DNA of 64,000 nucleotides. Origin: Mycobacterium sp. MBM. GTDB lineage: Bacteria > Actinomycetota > Actinomycetes > Mycobacteriales > Mycobacteriaceae. A program made the translations under genes and the position numbers. The stretch lies in assembly GCA_021648845.1 (NCBI GenBank), contig JAKJHY010000007.1, positions 186,001 through 250,000 of the forward strand. The letters run 5' to 3'. The notes beneath the pieces were generated by a model. It was given only the letters and a program-made list of their open reading frames with translations, was not told the origin of the DNA and searched no databases. Shown piece after piece: positions 47,662 through 57,597 of the stretch. The stretch's first letter is position 1. Every line of letters begins with the position of its first letter.

Positions 47662-48084
47662 TCAAGCCAATAGCGGTTCGAGTGCCGAGCGCAGGTCAGC
47701 GGCTTTCGGGACGCCGGTCGTCCGATACCGTGGGCGCCCGGCGCCGTCGAAGACGATCGTCGTCGGCAGTGACAGCACCGAAAGGCGCCGTGCCGCCTCG
47801 GGATTGTCGTCCATGTCGATCTCGACGTGGGCCACCGCCGGTAGCTCCGCGCACACCTGGTCGACCACCCGGCGTACCGCCGCGCAGGGCCCGCACCAGG
47901 TGGCGGTGAAGTGCAGGACCGTCGGGCCGGTGTCGGACAGCCCCAGGCCGCTGGTGTCGATGTCGGCGGCCGCCGCGGCAGCCTTGAGCATCCCCGCGCG
48001 CAGCGTGATCATCTTGCCGACCAGGTAGCCGAGGCCCAGCACGGCGATCACGATCACCAGGACAAGCGCCCACGAGGTACTCAT
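47662..48084 (-). CDS. thiX: Membrane-anchored thioredoxin-family protein (ThiX-like)
   Basis: 140-aa protein. N-terminal TM anchor (ALVLVIVIAVLGLGYLVG) followed by a thioredoxin fold with FTATWCGPCAAVRRVV (WCGPC active site) and the cis-Pro in SLPTTIVFDG. The redox domain probably sits on the cytoplasmic side given the N-out or N-in ambiguity; orientation is unknown. Start ATG 48084 overlaps the upstream DUF2993 stop (ATGA). Matches Rv0816c, next to cysA2. Confidence 0.9.
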   Translation of the reverse strand: MSTSWALVLVIVIAVLGLGYLVGKMITLRAGMLKAAAAAADIDTSGLGLSDTGPTVLHFTATWCGPCAAVRRVVDQVCAELPAVAHVEIDMDDNPEAARRLSVLSLPTTIVFDGAGRPRYRTTGVPKAADLRSALEPLLA

Positions 48085-48878
48085 GACTGCCTGAACTCGT
48101 CGAGGCGCACGGTTAGTCCCTTCGCGATGCCTTCGACGATGATGTCGGATCCGCGGGCGCCCGCGGTGGTGGGTGTGAGGCCGAACGGGAGACGCTGACC
48201 GGGGATGCGAGAACTGAACGCCTCGAGCACCGCGGCGGTCTGGTCGTCGGGCACCGGTTCGTCCGCGGTGCCGGGTCCGGTCAGCACTCGGGTTGCGGTG
48301 AGGACGAGCGTGCTGCCGTCCGGGTCGGCGACCGTCAGGTCCACCGCCACGCTCACCCGCTCGTCGAAGTCCGCGCTCGTCGGAGTCCCGGTGAAGACCA
48401 GATCCTTGCCGCTGGAGATGCCCGACTCGGTGACGCCCTTCAGCCCGTCCTCGGTTTCCCGGGTGGGCGCCTCGACCAACAGATCCTTGATGCCCATGAA
48501 GCGGCCCACGTGGGTCGAGTCGATGATGATCCGGCTCTCGGCGATACCGACGGGCAACGCGGCGTCCGGCCCGATCAGCCAGGTCGAGTCCGCCAGGTCG
48601 ACCGCGTGCAGCGTCGCCTCCAGCGACACCCTGCCGGTGACCGGGTGCTGCACGCCGCCCGCCCGGATCTCGACCTCACGGTAGTGGTGCGCGCGCGCCT
48701 GGGTGATGAACGGAAACCCCAGGATGCTGGCCCAGGGGTCGAAATGCAGTTGCGCGGCCGTGCGCACGCTGCGTGCCAGCCGGTACTCGGCATAGATGGC
48801 GGCGCCGAAATCCGTTCCCACACCGCCGAGAATCACCGCGAGAAGGGTCGCGAGGACACCGGTCAGCAGCTTGCGCAC
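48081..48878 (-). CDS. DUF2993 (LmeA-like) exported protein (Rv0817c-like)
   Basis: 265-aa protein. N-terminal signal anchor (LLTGVLATLLAVILGGVGTDFGAAI) and a DUF2993 body (SILGFPFITQARAHHYREVEIRAGGVQ...). LmeA of this family binds phospholipids and supports lipomannan elongation in the mycobacterial periplasm; this protein could have a related lipid-binding role (inference). GTG 48878 is chosen; a longer frame to 48989 includes polar, non-family sequence. Confidence 0.87.
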   Translation of the reverse strand: MRKLLTGVLATLLAVILGGVGTDFGAAIYAEYRLARSVRTAAQLHFDPWASILGFPFITQARAHHYREVEIRAGGVQHPVTGRVSLEATLHAVDLADSTWLIGPDAALPVGIAESRIIIDSTHVGRFMGIKDLLVEAPTRETEDGLKGVTESGISSGKDLVFTGTPTSADFDERVSVAVDLTVADPDGSTLVLTATRVLTGPGTADEPVPDDQTAAVLEAFSSRIPGQRLPFGLTPTTAGARGSDIIVEGIAKGLTVRLDEFRQS

Positions 48879-49063
48879 GCGGACATTCTGTCGCACGCAC
48901 CGGGTCGTCGGACTGAGACCCACCGGTTCGGGTCTGCTAACCAGCAGGTAGCACGGTATTGTTAGGCGATCGTCGGTCGTAACGGCCACGTGTCAGCCAT
49001 GAATCGCCGAAGTTGCCTCCGACACTGATGTCCCGGGGACGATCCAGGACGCGGGAGGACATA

Positions 49064-51066
<2,003 letters not shown>

Positions 51067-51088
51067 GAGGGCAATCCTAGCCAAAGCA

Positions 51089-51103
51089 TTGACATATGTC
51101 GAA
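51089..51103. promoter_or_regulatory. Candidate ArsR operator
   Basis: TTGACATATGTCGAA with a 10-bp perfect palindrome GACATATGTC at its core. In reverse orientation it reads TTCGACATATGTCAA, matching two other ars sites. Confidence 0.6.
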
Positions 51104-51133
51104 GAGGTGGGCATGCTGAGCCCAGCGCGCTAA

Positions 51134-51147
51134 TTCGATATATGTCA
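51134..51147. promoter_or_regulatory. Candidate ArsR operator upstream of cadI
   Basis: TTCGATATATGTCA, same consensus TTCGAYATAYGTCA as the sites at 51089 and 55679. It lies 20 bp before the cadI start. Confidence 0.55.
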
Positions 51148-51167
51148 CACAGGTATGGAGGTTCATC

Positions 51168-51653
51168 ATGTCCCGCATCCAGCTCGCCCTCAACGTCGAC
51201 GACCTCGACGAGGCCGTCACCTTCTACTCCACGCTCTTCAACACCCAGCCCGCCAAGCGCAAGGAGGGCTACGCAAACTTCGCAATCGCCGAACCGCCGC
51301 TGAAGCTCGTCCTGTTCGAAAACCCCGGCCACGGCGGGACCATCAACCACCTCGGCGTCGAGGTCGGATCCAGCGACACCGTGCACGCCGAGATCGCCCG
51401 ACTCACCGATGCGGGGATGTTCACCGACGAGGAGATCGGCGCCACCTGTTGTTTCGCCAAGCAGGACAAGGTGTGGGTCACCGGGCCGGCCGGGGAGCGC
51501 TGGGAGGTCTACACCGTGCTCGCCGATTCGGACACCTTCGGCGACAGCGGCCAACACCCGGCAGAATCCACCACTGACGCTGATGTGTGCTGCAGCGGCG
51601 TGGCGGCGGAAACCGAGGATGACAAGGCTCCTGCGAGCGCGGGCTGCTGCTAG
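51168..51653 (+). CDS. cadI: CadI/ArsI-like VOC-family protein
   Basis: 161-aa vicinal-oxygen-chelate protein. INHLGVEVGSSDTVH and WEVYTVLAD provide the VOC metal ligands, and IGATCCFAKQDKVWV carries the vicinal Cys pair seen in ArsI C-As lyases, which demethylate trivalent methylarsenicals. It also closely resembles the cadmium-induced CadI (Rv2641), so the substrate is either methylarsenical or unknown. The C-terminal tail has two further CC pairs (DVCCSG and AGCC at the very end). GGAGG ribosome site. It is convergent with arsA (4-bp overlap). Confidence 0.88.
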   Translation: MSRIQLALNVDDLDEAVTFYSTLFNTQPAKRKEGYANFAIAEPPLKLVLFENPGHGGTINHLGVEVGSSDTVHAEIARLTDAGMFTDEEIGATCCFAKQDKVWVTGPAGERWEVYTVLADSDTFGDSGQHPAESTTDADVCCSGVAAETEDDKAPASAGCC

Positions 51654-53422
51654 CCCACCACCCCGGCGCCCGGCGCGGTGAGCGCTTCCAGCGCGGGAAT
51701 GCCGACAGGTTCGGTCGCCAGTAGCGGTACCACCGCTACCCGACCGGCCTGATCGGCGCTCACCTTGTCGATCTCGGCCACTTCGGCGATCGCGCGCCGG
51801 CGAAGCAGCGGCGACGCCGGGCGCGCGGCGGCCAGCGAGTTGTTGACCACCCAGGCCCAGGGTCGGATGTGCGCGCGTTCGAGCTCGCGTGCGAGCCCGG
51901 CCGCTTCGAGCACCGGAGTGGTCTCGGCCAGCGTGACGATGATGACCTTGGTGAGCCCGGGATCCTGTAATCGCATCAGCGGGGTGGTGAAATGTCGGTC
52001 GCCCAGCTGCCGGGCCACCTCGCGGTGGTAGGAGCCGGTGGCGTCCAACAGCAACAAGGTGTGCCCGGTCGGTGCGGTGTCGACGACGACGAACCTTCGC
52101 CTCGATTCTGCGATGACGCGCGAGAAGGCTTGGAACACGGCTACTTCTTCGGTGCACGGCGACCGCAGATCCTCTTCGAGCATCATCCGGCCCTGGTCAT
52201 CGAGAGCTGCGCCCTTGGTTGCTAGCACGTGTTCGCGGTAGGCCCGGGTGGCCTCGGCGGGGTCGATGCTCGACACTTGCAGGTTGTCCAGGGTGCCGTG
52301 CAGTGTGTCGGTCAGATGGCCGGCGGGATCGGTGGTGGTCAGGTGCACAGGATGTCCGCGGTCGGCCAGCGCAACGGCAATGGCGGCGGCGATGGTGGTC
52401 TTGCCTACGCCGCCCTTGCCCATGCACAGGATCAAACCGTGTTCCCCCTTGGCCAGTTCGTCGACCAGAGCGGACAGCGGGGCACCGATCACGTCGAGGG
52501 CCGGCACTTCCTCGACGTCCGATGACATGCCCGGCGATGTGTCGAAAAGTGATGCGAGAGCGTGTAGTCCGACGATATTGGTGGTCTTGAGTTCCACCTG
52601 ATCGGTCGGCAGTGAACATAATTCGTCAGGTAGGGCGGCGATGGCCTGTTGTTCGCGGGTGTAGATCGCCTCGGCGAGCGGGTCGCCGGCGGCCGCGGCG
52701 GCGGGCAGTACGCCGTTGATCACGACGTACTGGTGGGTGAGGCCGATCGCGGCGAGTTCACGGTGCGTGCGGGTGATCTCGGTCAGAGTCGCCCGTTGTG
52801 CGCGGGCGACGAGCACCAGTCGGGTGCGGTGCGGATCGGCCAGGGCCGCCACTGCGCCGGCGTAGAGCGCCCGCTGCTTCTCCAGGCCGGACAGTGGCCC
52901 CAGGCACGATGCGTCGCCCTTGCCCTCGTCGAGGAAATCGGTCCACGAACCGGGCAGCTGGAGCAGACGGATGGTGTGCCCGGTTGGCGCGGTGTCGAAC
53001 AACACGTGGTCGAACTGCGTCATTGGGCCGTCCGAATCGGTGAGCAATTCCGTGAATTCGTTGAACGAGGCGATCTCGGTGGTGCAGGAGCCGGAAAGTT
53101 GTTCGGTAATCGCCTGCAGTTCCTGCTCGGGCAACAGACCGCGGACCGGGCCGATGATGCGCTCGCGGTAGGCCTCGGCCGCCTGGTCGGGGTTGATCTC
53201 CAACGCCGACAATCCGTCCACCGCCGCGATGGGCGTGATGGTATTGCCGATTGTGAGGCCGAAGACCTGACCGACATTGGACGCCGGATCCGTGCTGACC
53301 AGCAGCACCCGCTTGCCGAGGCCGGCCAGCCGGATCGCCGCAGCACATGCGATCGAGGTCTTGCCGACCCCGCCCTTACCGGTGAAGAACAAGAATCGCG
53401 GGGCGTCCGCCAGGAACTTCAC
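51650..53422 (-). CDS. arsA: Arsenical pump-driving ATPase ArsA
   Basis: 590-aa protein of two duplicated P-loop halves. Walker A FTGKGGVGKTSIACA (near residue 13) and CMGKGGVGKTTIAAA (near 330); signature switch DTAPTGHTIRLLQLPGS and DTAPTGHTLLLLDATGS. The ATPase energises As(III) efflux with the membrane pump. GTG 53422, 3 nt after arsD. In E. coli ArsA pairs with ArsB; here it must act with the ACR3-type carrier if functional with it. Confidence 0.95.
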   Translation of the reverse strand: MKFLADAPRFLFFTGKGGVGKTSIACAAAIRLAGLGKRVLLVSTDPASNVGQVFGLTIGNTITPIAAVDGLSALEINPDQAAEAYRERIIGPVRGLLPEQELQAITEQLSGSCTTEIASFNEFTELLTDSDGPMTQFDHVLFDTAPTGHTIRLLQLPGSWTDFLDEGKGDASCLGPLSGLEKQRALYAGAVAALADPHRTRLVLVARAQRATLTEITRTHRELAAIGLTHQYVVINGVLPAAAAAGDPLAEAIYTREQQAIAALPDELCSLPTDQVELKTTNIVGLHALASLFDTSPGMSSDVEEVPALDVIGAPLSALVDELAKGEHGLILCMGKGGVGKTTIAAAIAVALADRGHPVHLTTTDPAGHLTDTLHGTLDNLQVSSIDPAEATRAYREHVLATKGAALDDQGRMMLEEDLRSPCTEEVAVFQAFSRVIAESRRRFVVVDTAPTGHTLLLLDATGSYHREVARQLGDRHFTTPLMRLQDPGLTKVIIVTLAETTPVLEAAGLARELERAHIRPWAWVVNNSLAAARPASPLLRRRAIAEVAEIDKVSADQAGRVAVVPLLATEPVGIPALEALTAPGAGVVG

Positions 53423-53425
53423 GCG

Positions 53426-53791
53426 TCAACAACAACCGGAAGCGTCGTTGCCACAACGGCTGTCGCCGAGCAGGTTCGGTGCGGCCACGTCGACTCCGGC
53501 CCATTTGGAGAGCTGCTCGCGCCCGGGGTAGCGGCCTGTCATCGCCGTGACACCGTCGACCAGGACCAACGGCAGCCCGGCGGACCCCGAGACGTGCAGA
53601 AACGCGCGGACGGTCTCATTCTCGGCGAAGGCCCCTGGCTCGCTGGCCAGGTTGTAGCGGGTGACGTCGCCGCCACGGCTGGTGACGAAATCCAAGTCGG
53701 CAGAGAACACCACCAGTTGCTGATCCACGTCCTCCCCGCAGACTCCGGTCGCGCAACACAGTGCGGGCTCGAACACTTCCACCTTGTTCAT
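53426..53791 (-). CDS. arsD: Arsenic metallochaperone ArsD
   Basis: 121-aa ArsD. MNKVEVFEPALCCATGVCGE holds the essential Cys12-Cys13 and Cys18; further Cys are at the C-terminal end (RCGNDASGCC). It transfers As(III) to ArsA and can act as a weak repressor. ATG 53791 overlaps the arsC stop (ATGA). Confidence 0.94.
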   Translation of the reverse strand: MNKVEVFEPALCCATGVCGEDVDQQLVVFSADLDFVTSRGGDVTRYNLASEPGAFAENETVRAFLHVSGSAGLPLVLVDGVTAMTGRYPGREQLSKWAGVDVAAPNLLGDSRCGNDASGCC

Positions 53792-54207
53792 CGGACGGTC
53801 TCCTTCAGGCGGGGTAGTAGTTGGTTGACCCGGGCCGCGATATCGTCACGCACCAAGCGCATGCGTTCGATACCGCCGATACCGCGTTCTGAGGGCTCGT
53901 CGGTGTCCCAGATCTGGAATTCGGTACCCGGCACGGGCGCGAGCTCAGCTTCCCGGCCGAGTATCACGACCACGTCGACATCGCGGACACGCTGCGGGTC
54001 AACCGGTTTCGGTGACTCACCAGTGATGTCGATCCCGATCTCGTGCAGGCTCTCCGCGGACAGCGCATTGATGGCGGTCGCGGGTTTCGTGCCCGCGGAG
54101 TAGACGTCCACCTCGTCGCCGGCGAGGTGGCGCATCAGCCCGGCGGCCATCTGCGATTTGCCGCCGTTCTTGGCGCAGACGAACAACACGGCGGGCTTGC
54201 GGGTCAT
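53788..54207 (-). CDS. arsC: Arsenate reductase, mycothiol-transferase type (LMW phosphatase fold)
   Basis: 139-aa LMW-PTP-fold protein. The P-loop CAKNGGKSQMAAGL is C-x5-K-S: Lys replaces the usual Arg of the phosphatase signature, as in the C. glutamicum ArsC1/ArsC2 arsenate-mycothiol transferases by my memory. That enzyme joins mycothiol to arsenate, which mycoredoxin then resolves, releasing As(III). SAGTKPATAINALSAESLHEIG is the conserved follow-on. ATG 54207 overlaps the acr3 stop. mshD, for mycothiol, is adjacent to the island. Confidence 0.9.
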   Translation of the reverse strand: MTRKPAVLFVCAKNGGKSQMAAGLMRHLAGDEVDVYSAGTKPATAINALSAESLHEIGIDITGESPKPVDPQRVRDVDVVVILGREAELAPVPGTEFQIWDTDEPSERGIGGIERMRLVRDDIAARVNQLLPRLKETVR

Positions 54208-55295
54208 CTCGTCTCCTCGGTCGCGGCGGGGGTTGGTTGGGTGAATCGTCCGCGCAGCGCCAGCGATACGTAGACCAGGGCGACCAGTACGGGCACTTCG
54301 ATGAGTGGGCCGACGACCCCGGCCAGCGCCTGCCCGGATGTCACGCCGTAGGTGGCGACGGCCACCGCGATGGCCAGCTCGAAGTTGTTGCCGGCGGCGG
54401 TGAAGGCCAGCGTCGTGGTGCGCTCATACCCCAGGCCGATCAGCGCTCCGAGCAGGTAGCCGCCGCCCCACATGATGGCGAAGTAGGCCAGCAACGGCAG
54501 CGCGATCCGCGCGACATCCCAGGGTCGCGAGGTGATCTGATCACCTTGTAGGGCGAAGAGAATGACGATCGTGAACAGCAGGCCGTAGAGCGCCCACGGC
54601 CCGATCTTGGGCAGGAAACGAGTCTCGTACCAGTCCCTGCCCTTGGCCTTCTCGCCGTACCGGCGGGTGAGAAATCCCGCCACCAACGGGATCCCGAGGA
54701 AGATGAGCACCGACTTGGCGATCTGCCACACCGACGTGTCGATGGTCGTCTGCTCCAAACCGAGCCAACCGGGTAGTACGGACAGGTAGAACCAGCCCAA
54801 GACCGCGAACATGAAGACCTGGAACACCGAGTTGATCGCGACCAACACCGCGGCGGCCTCGCGGTCACCGCAGGCCAGGTCGTTCCAGATGATCACCATC
54901 GCGATGCAGCGGGCGAGGCCGACGATGATCAATCCGGTGCGGTACTCCGGCAGGTCCGGGAGCATCAGCCAGGCCAACGCGAACATCAACGCGGGCCCCA
55001 ACACCCAGTTCAGCGCCAGCGAGGACAACAGCAGTTTGCGGTCGCCGGTCACCGAGTCCAGGCGGTCATAACGAACCTTGGCCAACACCGGATACATCAT
55101 CACCAGCAGGCCGACGGCAATGGGCAGTGAGACACCGTCGAGTTCCACGGCGCCCAGTGCGTTGCCGAGGCCGGGGATGAGCCGGCCCAGGAGCAGGCCG
55201 ACGGCCATGGCGATGCCGATCCACACCGGCAGCATGCGATCCAGCGCGGACAGTTTCGTGACGACCGCTGTCTCGGCGGCGGTGGGTGTGCTCAT
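54204..55295 (-). CDS. acr3: ACR3-type arsenite efflux transporter
   Basis: 363-aa BASS-superfamily permease with about 10 transmembrane segments. LSALDRMLPVWIGIAMAVGLLLGR opens; GLARCIAMVIIWNDLACGDRE holds the essential Cys in the fourth helix; AAGNNFELAIAVAVATYG is the conserved core. It exports As(III) (and perhaps Sb(III)) from the cytoplasm. ATG 55295 overlaps the arsR stop (ATGA). Confidence 0.95.
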   Translation of the reverse strand: MSTPTAAETAVVTKLSALDRMLPVWIGIAMAVGLLLGRLIPGLGNALGAVELDGVSLPIAVGLLVMMYPVLAKVRYDRLDSVTGDRKLLLSSLALNWVLGPALMFALAWLMLPDLPEYRTGLIIVGLARCIAMVIIWNDLACGDREAAAVLVAINSVFQVFMFAVLGWFYLSVLPGWLGLEQTTIDTSVWQIAKSVLIFLGIPLVAGFLTRRYGEKAKGRDWYETRFLPKIGPWALYGLLFTIVILFALQGDQITSRPWDVARIALPLLAYFAIMWGGGYLLGALIGLGYERTTTLAFTAAGNNFELAIAVAVATYGVTSGQALAGVVGPLIEVPVLVALVYVSLALRGRFTQPTPAATEETR

Positions 55296-55675
55296 CGTGC
55301 AGTCTCCTCGGCGCAGGCATCGGATGGTGCGGGCGATCCGCCTTCGATCTGAAGGATCAGCGAAAGCTGTTGCAGCGCTGCGGGAACAGCACGGTAGTAC
55401 ACCCAGGAGCCGCGCCGGTCGCGGTCCAGGATCCCGGCGGAACGAAGCACCTTGAGATGGTGGGAAATGGTCGGTTGGGACAGGTCGAACGTTGCGGAGA
55501 TCTCGCAGACGCATGCTTCGCCGCCGGGGCTGCTGGCGATCAGGCTCAGCAAGCGCAGCCGGACCGGATCGCCCAGCGCCTTGAACATCTGCGCGAGCGG
55601 CATGCATGCCCGCTCGTCAAGGGGTGCTCGGCCCAGGGCGTCCTCGGTACGGGGCACCTGGAGTGAATTCGACAT
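55292..55675 (-). CDS. arsR2: ArsR-family As(III) repressor, second copy (Rv2642-like)
   Basis: 127-aa winged-helix repressor. MFKALGDPVRLRLLSLIASSPGGEACVCEISATFDLSQPTISHHLKVLRSAGIL: the ACVCEI segment before the recognition helix is the classical ArsR As(III)-binding site (CxC). ATG 55675; a dyad operator overlaps the region just upstream (55679-55698). Heads the acr3-arsC-arsD-arsA operon. Confidence 0.93.
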   Translation of the reverse strand: MSNSLQVPRTEDALGRAPLDERACMPLAQMFKALGDPVRLRLLSLIASSPGGEACVCEISATFDLSQPTISHHLKVLRSAGILDRDRRGSWVYYRAVPAALQQLSLILQIEGGSPAPSDACAEETAR

Positions 55676-55678
55676 TCT

Positions 55679-55698
55679 TCTATATTGACGTATATCGA
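55679..55698. promoter_or_regulatory. Candidate ArsR operator of the acr3 operon
   Basis: TCTATAT-TGACGT-ATATCGA, an imperfect 20-bp dyad directly upstream of arsR2. In reverse it reads TTCGATATACGTCAA, the same consensus as the two sites at the arsR-cadI junction. Confidence 0.6.
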
Positions 55699-55737
55699 AT
55701 CGTTGGGCAACCGCCCTCGAGTGGGCCATCCAGCCAG

Positions 55738-56031
55738 CTAGTGATCCCGCTGCCCGTCGGCGCTGCGGCGTTGCAGCAGCCCGACGACTTCGCTGGTCTG
55801 TGAGGGTGTGGGTAGCCGGCCGGTGGCTTTGGTGATCGCCACCTGGATCGCCGTAACCTCCGCTGTGGATTCGAGCTCCGCTGTGACGCAGCGCTTTTGA
55901 CCCGGGGTGAGGGATATCGGTCCGTTCAGCGCCAGCAGTGCCGAATGGCCGTTGCGCGGCGTCCCGGTCGGGTAGCCGGCACGCATCCATTCGGCGCACG
56001 CGGCGACGGTGGTGCATATCCGTCCGGCCAC
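55738..56031 (-). CDS. DUF3349 protein in the ars island
   Basis: 97-aa protein, with CAEWMRAGYPTGTPRNGHSALLALNG and the ending GRLPTPSQTSEVVGLLQRRS, matching the mycobacterial DUF3349 family (Rv0543c type), a small helical fold of unknown function. Cys residues near the N terminus (RICTTVAACAEW) could bind As or Zn but are not family-invariant in my memory. GTG 56031, 7 bp after arsC2. Why this family sits in an ars operon is unknown. Confidence 0.82.
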   Translation of the reverse strand: MAGRICTTVAACAEWMRAGYPTGTPRNGHSALLALNGPISLTPGQKRCVTAELESTAEVTAIQVAITKATGRLPTPSQTSEVVGLLQRRSADGQRDH

Positions 56032-56038
56032 GGCATGC

Positions 56039-56713
56039 CTATGCGCGCACCGGCACGTTGAGTTCGGCGAGCAGCGCCCGGACCCGCCGCTCGATCTCGT
56101 CGCGGATCGGCCTCACTGCGTCGACGCCCTGGCCGTGCGGGTCTTCGAGCACCCACTCCTCGTAGCGGCGTCCCGGGAAGATCGGACAGGCATCGCCGCA
56201 CCCCATGGTGATGACCGCGTCGGCTGCCTGCACGATCTCGTCGGTCCATGGCTTGGGGTACTCGCCGGAGATGTCGATGCCCCGTTCGGCCATTGCGGCG
56301 ACCGCCGCCGGATTCACTTCATCGCCGGGCTCGGAACCGCCCGACCATGCGACCGCGGCTTCACCGGCGAGATGGGTGAAGAATCCCAGCGCCATTTGCG
56401 AGCGGCCGGCGTTGTGGGTGCACAGAAACAGCACGATCGGCTTTCCGTCGTGGCCCTTGCCCTCGACCTTGGCCAGTGCGCGAAGCCGCTGACGGGCGAA
56501 GCGCTCGGCAAGCAGCGGCAGAAAGTTGGGCACGCTGGCCCGGCCGGCGAACTGCTCGTAGGAAGTGTGCAGGAACAGCTCGATCGTCTCGGTGCTGAAC
56601 ATGCTCTCGAAGTCCTTCTGAAGCCGTGTTGCCGCCGTCTTCAGGGCCAGTCGTTGATCGATCGACAGGTCACGACGTAGGTGCGGATGGCTTTCGGCGA
56701 TGTTGTCGCTCAT
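56039..56713 (-). CDS. arsC2: Second arsenate reductase: three-helix domain plus LMW phosphatase domain
   Basis: 224-aa protein. The N-terminal helical domain (about residues 1-85, LALKTAATRLQKDFESMFSTETIELFLHTSYEQF) precedes an LMW-PTP domain with FLCTHNAGRSQMALGFF (full C-x5-R-S P-loop), GEYPKPWTDEIVQAADAVITMGCGDACP and further Cys. This matches the C. glutamicum ArsC1'-type arsenate reductase, which uses thioredoxin. It gives the island a reductant-independent alternative to the mycothiol route. 14 bp after the fusion gene, same strand. Confidence 0.88.
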   Translation of the reverse strand: MSDNIAESHPHLRRDLSIDQRLALKTAATRLQKDFESMFSTETIELFLHTSYEQFAGRASVPNFLPLLAERFARQRLRALAKVEGKGHDGKPIVLFLCTHNAGRSQMALGFFTHLAGEAAVAWSGGSEPGDEVNPAAVAAMAERGIDISGEYPKPWTDEIVQAADAVITMGCGDACPIFPGRRYEEWVLEDPHGQGVDAVRPIRDEIERRVRALLAELNVPVRA

Positions 56714-56727
56714 GCGTTGCTCCTGAT

Positions 56728-57399
56728 TCAGAGGGGTTGGAGGGTGGGAGTGAGACGGCCGATACGTTCGGTGAGATCGGCCATGGCTTCGTCAAATGCC
56801 ATCGGCTGCGCGGTGCGGACCGGGTCGGGCACCGACCAGTGCAGACGGTTCAGCTCGGCCGGAAGCTCTTCATGGGCGTTGTCGCACACGGCGATCACGA
56901 GATCGGTGGGCTGCAGCACGTCGTCGAGATGCCGGGGCTTGGTCGGGCGCAGCGGTACATTGTTCCGCCGTGCCGCGTCGATGGCGCCCGGGTGCACGCG
57001 CGCCGCTGGCTTGGTCCCCGCGGAGGTGGCGGGCACCGGGCTGTGGCGGTTCCAGATCGCTGCGGCCAATTGGCTACGAGCGGAATTCTGGGTGCACACG
57101 AAGATCACCCGGCGCGCGTATCGGTCCACGATCGGAATCAGAGATTCGAGCGCGGTGGGGTTGAGCTTCAGGTAGGTGCGGCGGCCATCGGCCTCCGAAC
57201 GCGTTCTGGTGACGACGCCGGCGCGCTCCAGCACGTTGAGATGGTGAGCCAGCAGGTTCGACGGCACCGACAGCATCGTCCGAAGTTCGGACGGCGAGGC
57301 GTCGGCACCGAGTAGGTGATCGACGATGGCCAGCCGTGCCGGGTCGGCGAGCGCGGCGAAGACGGCAACCCGATCGGGCAACATTAACTCAGTAGACAT
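56728..57399 (-). CDS. ArsR-type HTH domain fused to LMW phosphatase/arsenate reductase-like domain
   Basis: 223-aa fusion. Residues about 1-90 form an ArsR winged helix (VAVFAALADPARLAIVDHL..., HTH SELRTMLSVPSNLLAHHLNVLERAGVV) without the CxC arsenic site. Residues about 95-223 form an LMW-PTP domain (RVIFVCTQNSARSQLAAAIW, intact C-x5-R-S). The protein could sense arsenate or phosphate directly and link that to DNA binding. ATG 57399 lies inside a 33-bp palindrome. First gene of the leftward ars operon. Similar HTH-LMWPTP fusions exist in some actinobacteria, role unproven. Confidence 0.88.
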   Translation of the reverse strand: MSTELMLPDRVAVFAALADPARLAIVDHLLGADASPSELRTMLSVPSNLLAHHLNVLERAGVVTRTRSEADGRRTYLKLNPTALESLIPIVDRYARRVIFVCTQNSARSQLAAAIWNRHSPVPATSAGTKPAARVHPGAIDAARRNNVPLRPTKPRHLDDVLQPTDLVIAVCDNAHEELPAELNRLHWSVPDPVRTAQPMAFDEAMADLTERIGRLTPTLQPL

Positions 57400-57419
57400 T
57401 GACTCAATTTCTACTGAGT
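57387..57419. promoter_or_regulatory. 33-bp near-perfect palindrome over the fusion gene start
   Basis: Arms ACTCAGTAGA (57387-57396) and TCTACTGAGT (57410-57419) are perfect; the centre ATTGA-C-TCAAT shares the same axis (57403). One mismatched pair only. It covers the start codon (57399-57397), so binding would block initiation. Different from the other ars operators. Confidence 0.65.
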
Positions 57420-57472
57420 GAGTGTGGTCATGTCAATCGTCGCGGGGCATTCGTCCCGGTCGGCCCCTGTCG

Positions 57473-57490
57473 GTTCATCTCGCGTTCACC
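57473..57490 (+). promoter_or_regulatory. PHO-box-like 11-bp direct repeat upstream of pstS
   Basis: GTTCATCTCGC followed by GTTCACCATCC, 11 bp apart, the direct-repeat pattern of actinobacterial PhoP/RegX3 sites. About 108 bp before pstS. ATTCACAG and GTTCACAG occur further downstream (57506, 57525) but out of 11-bp phase. Confidence 0.5.
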
Positions 57491-57597
57491 ATCCGTAGGG
57501 CATCGATTCACAGGCGGCCCCTAGGTTCACAGCCGAGCGGCGAAGATCTGCTCGACGCGACACGCGTCCACTCCATATCCGTATCTGAAGGAGCTTT

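Noticed and set aside
57506-57532. Second PHO box (ATTCACAG / GTTCACAG)
   Set aside because: Spacing is 19 bp, not 11 or 22, so it does not fit the direct-repeat rule.
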